DNA of 9,936 nt from Phycisphaerales bacterium (GTDB lineage Bacteria; Planctomycetota; Phycisphaerae; Phycisphaerales; SM1A02), in contig SLJD01000446.1 in NCBI GenBank assembly GCA_007135295.1, forward strand, positions 1 to 9,936, read 5' to 3'. Numbering within the stretch: the first letter of the stretch is position 1; each line of letters begins with the position of its first letter. Of the stretch, positions 7,373-9,936 are shown in pieces. The notes under the pieces are model-generated. The model made no database searches. It worked only from the letters and a program-made list of their open reading frames with translations, and had not been told where the DNA came from. Position numbers and translations under genes: made by a program.

Positions 7373-9802
7373 ATGAAGTTCTCACATCTGACAGCAGTGG
7401 GGCTGCTGGCCGGTAGCAGCGTCGCATGGACTGCTCACGGCCAGTGGGTGCAGTTCGAGAATGAAACATCCCAGCGATGGATCACCGACGATCCTGAAGT
7501 CGGAGCCGACGATACGGACGAAAAGGCGTACGCGTGGGGGGATTTGAACAAGAACGGTCGCATTGACCTTGTTGTCGTTCGAAAGGAAATCGGCACGTCG
7601 AGCGGAAGACGACGAAACGCCTTGTTCATGAATGAAGGCATCGAGCACGGTTGGGATGTGGACGGCGTGCTCGTGGACCGGACCGCGGAGTACGCCACCG
7701 ATTCCGATGTGCCGGGTGACGACGGATTCTTGACGCCGACGAACGACCGGGACGTGGTCCTGGCAGATGTCAACGGCAACGGCTGGCTCGATATCATCAC
7801 CGCAACGACGCTCAGCGATGGCCACCCCAAGCACATTTCCTATCCCCGGGTCTACATCAACAAGGGCGAGGTTAACGGTGAGTGGCTGGGGTTCCGGTAT
7901 GAAGATGGCCGGATTCCGCAGTTCGAGGGCAACGCTGGCGACGGGACGCCGCACGCGCCCCGCTTCTGCGCCGTTGCTGCTGGCGACGTGACGGGCAACG
8001 GTGCTCCCGATCTTTACTTCAGTGACTATGACTCGGGCGGCTTCCAGACACTCGACTTCGATGATCGCCTTCTGATCAACGATGGTAACGGGTACTTCAC
8101 CGATGAAAGTCATCGCATTCCTTCGACCTGGCTTGAGTCAAATTTCGGCAACTCAGCGGTCATTGCCGATCTGAACGACAACGGGCACAAGGACATCATC
8201 AAGAACACGTCGCTCGGGCCGTACGAAACCCGCGTGATGTACAACGACCCGTTGAATCCCGGACATTTCAATCAGTCGCAGATCATTGCGGACAGCAGCC
8301 CGTATTTCGTCAACGTCAGCGATCTCAACAACAACGGACGTCTCGATGTCGTGATTGTCGACGATGGCAATGACCGGTACCGGTTGAACCAGGGGACGAA
8401 CCCTGACGGCACTGTGGACTGGTCTCCCACGAATTTCAACTCGCAGAGCGGCTTCAGAAGCGACATAGTGATTGCCGATCTCAACAACAGCGGATGGAAG
8501 GACATCCTGATTGCGGATGTCGACGCTGACATAACGAATTGCACAGCAACGGCGAACATCTACCGCAACAATGGCGATGCGCCGAACGTGACGTTTACCC
8601 ACGACACGGGCAATATCTCGAACAACGATATTCGGGGAACCTTCGATTTTGCCGTCTTCGATCTGACGGGCAACGGTTGGAATGACATCATTGCCGGCCG
8701 ATGCGGCGGGGACGGCGGAGTTGCCGTCCTGATCAATCAGCCGAGCTTCGGCATCGACTTCGAATTCCCCGAAGGCCGGCCCGAATTCGTCACTGTGGAT
8801 GATCCCGGTGAACTGGTCGTGAAATTCGACCCCTTCGGGCAGTCGCTCGATACCGCAAGCCCCACACTTCACGTTTCTGAGGATGGTCGCAACTTCGAAG
8901 CCATCCCGATGAGCCCGACCGGCGGGACGAACACATTCTCGGCCGAGTTCCCGAGCATGGAATGCGGGGCGATCGCGAGCTACTACGTCAGCGCCAGTCT
9001 TGAAGAAGGACTTGAGCTGACCAGCCCGGCCGGTGCTCCGACCTCGCATTACAACGTCGCTGTGGCCGAAGGCACAGAGGTCGCCTATCACGATGACATC
9101 GAAGGTGATGTCTCTGACTGGACGGTCGAAAACGATTCGTCACTGACTGGTGGCGCATGGGAGCAAGCCGTTCCGAACGGCACGATCTGCTGCGGCGGGC
9201 AACTCAGCTCACCGGATGGAGACGCTTCGCCGGATCCGGACGGCCAGGCGTTCACCACCGAGAACTGCGAGCCCGGCGCGCATCCCTCGAACTGCAACGT
9301 GCAGGGGGGAACGACGGAACTCATCTCGCCTTCGCTTGAACTTGGTTCGGCCAACGCGGTGATCAGCTACGACCGCTGGTTCTTCAGTAGCGATGACCGC
9401 GAGCTTGCCACGTATGTATCGACCGACAACGGCCGATCATGGGTTCTTGTTCACACGTCGGATGACACCGGCGGCGAATGGGAGAACGTGTCGTTTCTCG
9501 TCAGTGACTTCATCGAGCCGGCCGACTCGATCCGCGTCAAATTCTCCGTCACGGACGACGGCGAGACTTCGATCACAAATGCGGGCATTGACAATCTGTT
9601 GGTTGATGCGCTTGTCTGTGAAGCCGACACCATTCCCGGCGATCTGACCGGCGACGGCACCGTGAGCGGCGCGGATCTCGGCGTGCTGCTCAGTGAATGG
9701 GGACCGTGCAGCGATTGTGAAGATTGCTTGGCCGACCTCACCGGCGACTGTGAGGTCGGCGGCGCCGACCTCGGCGTACTGCTGAGCAACTGGACGAATT
9801 GA
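7373..9802 (+). CDS. Secreted FG-GAP seven-repeat propeller protein with dockerin-like C-terminus
   Basis: An 809-residue extracellular protein of unknown role. The ATG at 7373 follows GAGGAG by 5 bases and opens a clear signal peptide (residues 1-23, ending T-A-H-G before Q24). Seven FG-GAP/VCBS calcium loops begin at D57, D132, D205, D266, D317, D369 and D430, for example DVNGNGWLD and DLNNNGRLD, as expected of a complete seven-bladed propeller. Residues 465-565 look like an Ig or fibronectin-like beta domain (ending S-Y-Y-V-S-A). Residues 570-750 resemble a jelly-roll, MAM-like binding domain (W-T-V-E-N ... G-G-A-W-E ... L-I-S-P-S-L ... V-S-T-D-N-G-R-S-W) with a Cys-rich insert (605-642). 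Two dockerin-like repeats end the protein. No catalytic motif was seen, so binding or display at the surface is the likeliest job. It shares its tail type with the di-heme enzyme just upstream, probably in the same transcript, and an intrinsic terminator follows 29 bases after the stop. Confidence 0.92.
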   Translation: MKFSHLTAVGLLAGSSVAWTAHGQWVQFENETSQRWITDDPEVGADDTDEKAYAWGDLNKNGRIDLVVVRKEIGTSSGRRRNALFMNEGIEHGWDVDGVLVDRTAEYATDSDVPGDDGFLTPTNDRDVVLADVNGNGWLDIITATTLSDGHPKHISYPRVYINKGEVNGEWLGFRYEDGRIPQFEGNAGDGTPHAPRFCAVAAGDVTGNGAPDLYFSDYDSGGFQTLDFDDRLLINDGNGYFTDESHRIPSTWLESNFGNSAVIADLNDNGHKDIIKNTSLGPYETRVMYNDPLNPGHFNQSQIIADSSPYFVNVSDLNNNGRLDVVIVDDGNDRYRLNQGTNPDGTVDWSPTNFNSQSGFRSDIVIADLNNSGWKDILIADVDADITNCTATANIYRNNGDAPNVTFTHDTGNISNNDIRGTFDFAVFDLTGNGWNDIIAGRCGGDGGVAVLINQPSFGIDFEFPEGRPEFVTVDDPGELVVKFDPFGQSLDTASPTLHVSEDGRNFEAIPMSPTGGTNTFSAEFPSMECGAIASYYVSASLEEGLELTSPAGAPTSHYNVAVAEGTEVAYHDDIEGDVSDWTVENDSSLTGGAWEQAVPNGTICCGGQLSSPDGDASPDPDGQAFTTENCEPGAHPSNCNVQGGTTELISPSLELGSANAVISYDRWFFSSDDRELATYVSTDNGRSWVLVHTSDDTGGEWENVSFLVSDFIEPADSIRVKFSVTDDGETSITNAGIDNLLVDALVCEADTIPGDLTGDGTVSGADLGVLLSEWGPCSDCEDCLADLTGDCEVGGADLGVLLSNWTN
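9641..9793 (+). repeat. Two dockerin-like repeats at the end of the FG-GAP protein
   Basis: The copies encode residues 757-777 and 788-807, both with G-A-D-L-G-V-L-L-S-x-W. The first loop is D-L-T-G-D-G-T-V. The second reads D-L-T-G-D-C-E-V, with Cys in place of the conserved Gly. A short spacer with three Cys (779, 782, 785) joins them, so the extra Cys at 793 may pair with one of these. Confidence 0.85.
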
Positions 9803-9831
9803 CGCGGCTGCCACGTATCTGATTGCATCCG

Positions 9832-9864
9832 GGCCCAGGGGCATACGTCCCTGGGCCTTTTTTT
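9832..9864 (+). terminator. Rho-independent terminator of the cytochrome/FG-GAP operon
   Basis: A perfect 9-base stem, GGCCCAGGG (9832-9840) with CCCTGGGCC (9849-9857), closes an 8-base loop. Seven T residues (9858-9864) follow directly. It lies 29 bases after the FG-GAP stop codon and is oriented for plus-strand transcription. Confidence 0.93.
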
Positions 9865-9909
9865 GGCGGCGGGCTTGAATGGACTGAATGGGCCGCCGAG
9901 GAGTGTCGG

Positions 9910-9936
9910 TTGCGTCATGCCTGTGAACGCCAATTC
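9910..9936 (+). CDS. Possible start of a further gene (cut by window edge)
   Basis: A GAGGAG (9898-9903) lies 6 bases before a TTG at 9910, the same arrangement used by the di-heme gene. The frame stays open to the end of the window for 9 codons (MRHACERQF). An ATG at 9917 in another frame is 13 bases from the same Shine-Dalgarno, a poorer spacing. Too little is visible to identify a product or to be sure this is a gene. Confidence 0.25.

Noticed and set aside
8153..9091. Minus-strand open frame of 312 codons opposite the FG-GAP secreted protein
   Set aside because: It is the antisense of the propeller repeats, caused by the same codon bias; its repeated V-V-E-I-x-x-x segments are reverse images of the calcium loops.
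7107..9793. Dockerin-like tails as evidence of a cellulosome
   Set aside because: No cohesin, scaffoldin or glycoside hydrolase is encoded here. In planctomycetes these tails occur on many non-cellulolytic secreted proteins.

Overview
The window looks like chromosomal DNA of a planctomycete, most likely of the Phycisphaerae type. This is inferred from composition and gene content, not from a marker gene. The strongest clue is that two secreted proteins end in dockerin-like duplications of the form D-L-x-G-D-G-x-V-x-G-A-D-L-G-x-L-L-x-x-W-G. One of them also carries the F-x-x-C-F-S-G-P-G and N-x-x-G-I-P-D-E-C-D modules often seen on planctomycete exported proteins. GC-rich coding sequence, a TTG start and many FG-GAP proteins fit as well.

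Layout. Positions 1-1154 (minus) hold the N-terminal 384 codons of a ClpC-type AAA+ unfoldase that runs off the left edge. After a 235-base divergent gap, positions 1390-2364 (plus) encode an exported or anchored protein. Its C-terminal half resembles the peptidase MA / DUF1570-like gluzincin fold but lacks the HExxH motif. It converges, with a 24-base gap, on a minus-strand pair: a TPR lipoprotein (4170-5123) followed by a CRTAC1-type FG-GAP/ASPIC-UnbV lipoprotein (2389-4173), joined by a 4-base ATGA overlap.

Positions 5124-5525 form a 402-base divergent control region. It has an AT-rich promoter-like patch and a compact stretch that can fold as a three-way junction. To its right, on the plus strand, lie a di-heme oxidoreductase of the DUF1111/DHOR family with a long calcium-binding C-terminal tail (5526-7271, TTG start) and a large secreted seven-repeat FG-GAP propeller protein with the same dockerin-like tail (7373-9802). 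A strong intrinsic terminator (9832-9864) closes this unit. The last 70 bases may hold the first codons of another gene.

How the genes may work together. The two divergent units around 5124-5525 both make envelope proteins. The minus unit supplies two putative lipoproteins (TPR scaffold plus beta-propeller). The plus unit supplies an exported c-type cytochrome enzyme and a secreted beta-propeller protein sharing a C-terminal module, as if both were delivered to or held at the same cell-surface site. No substrate is evident from sequence. No tRNA, rRNA, CRISPR array, transposase or phage gene was seen.
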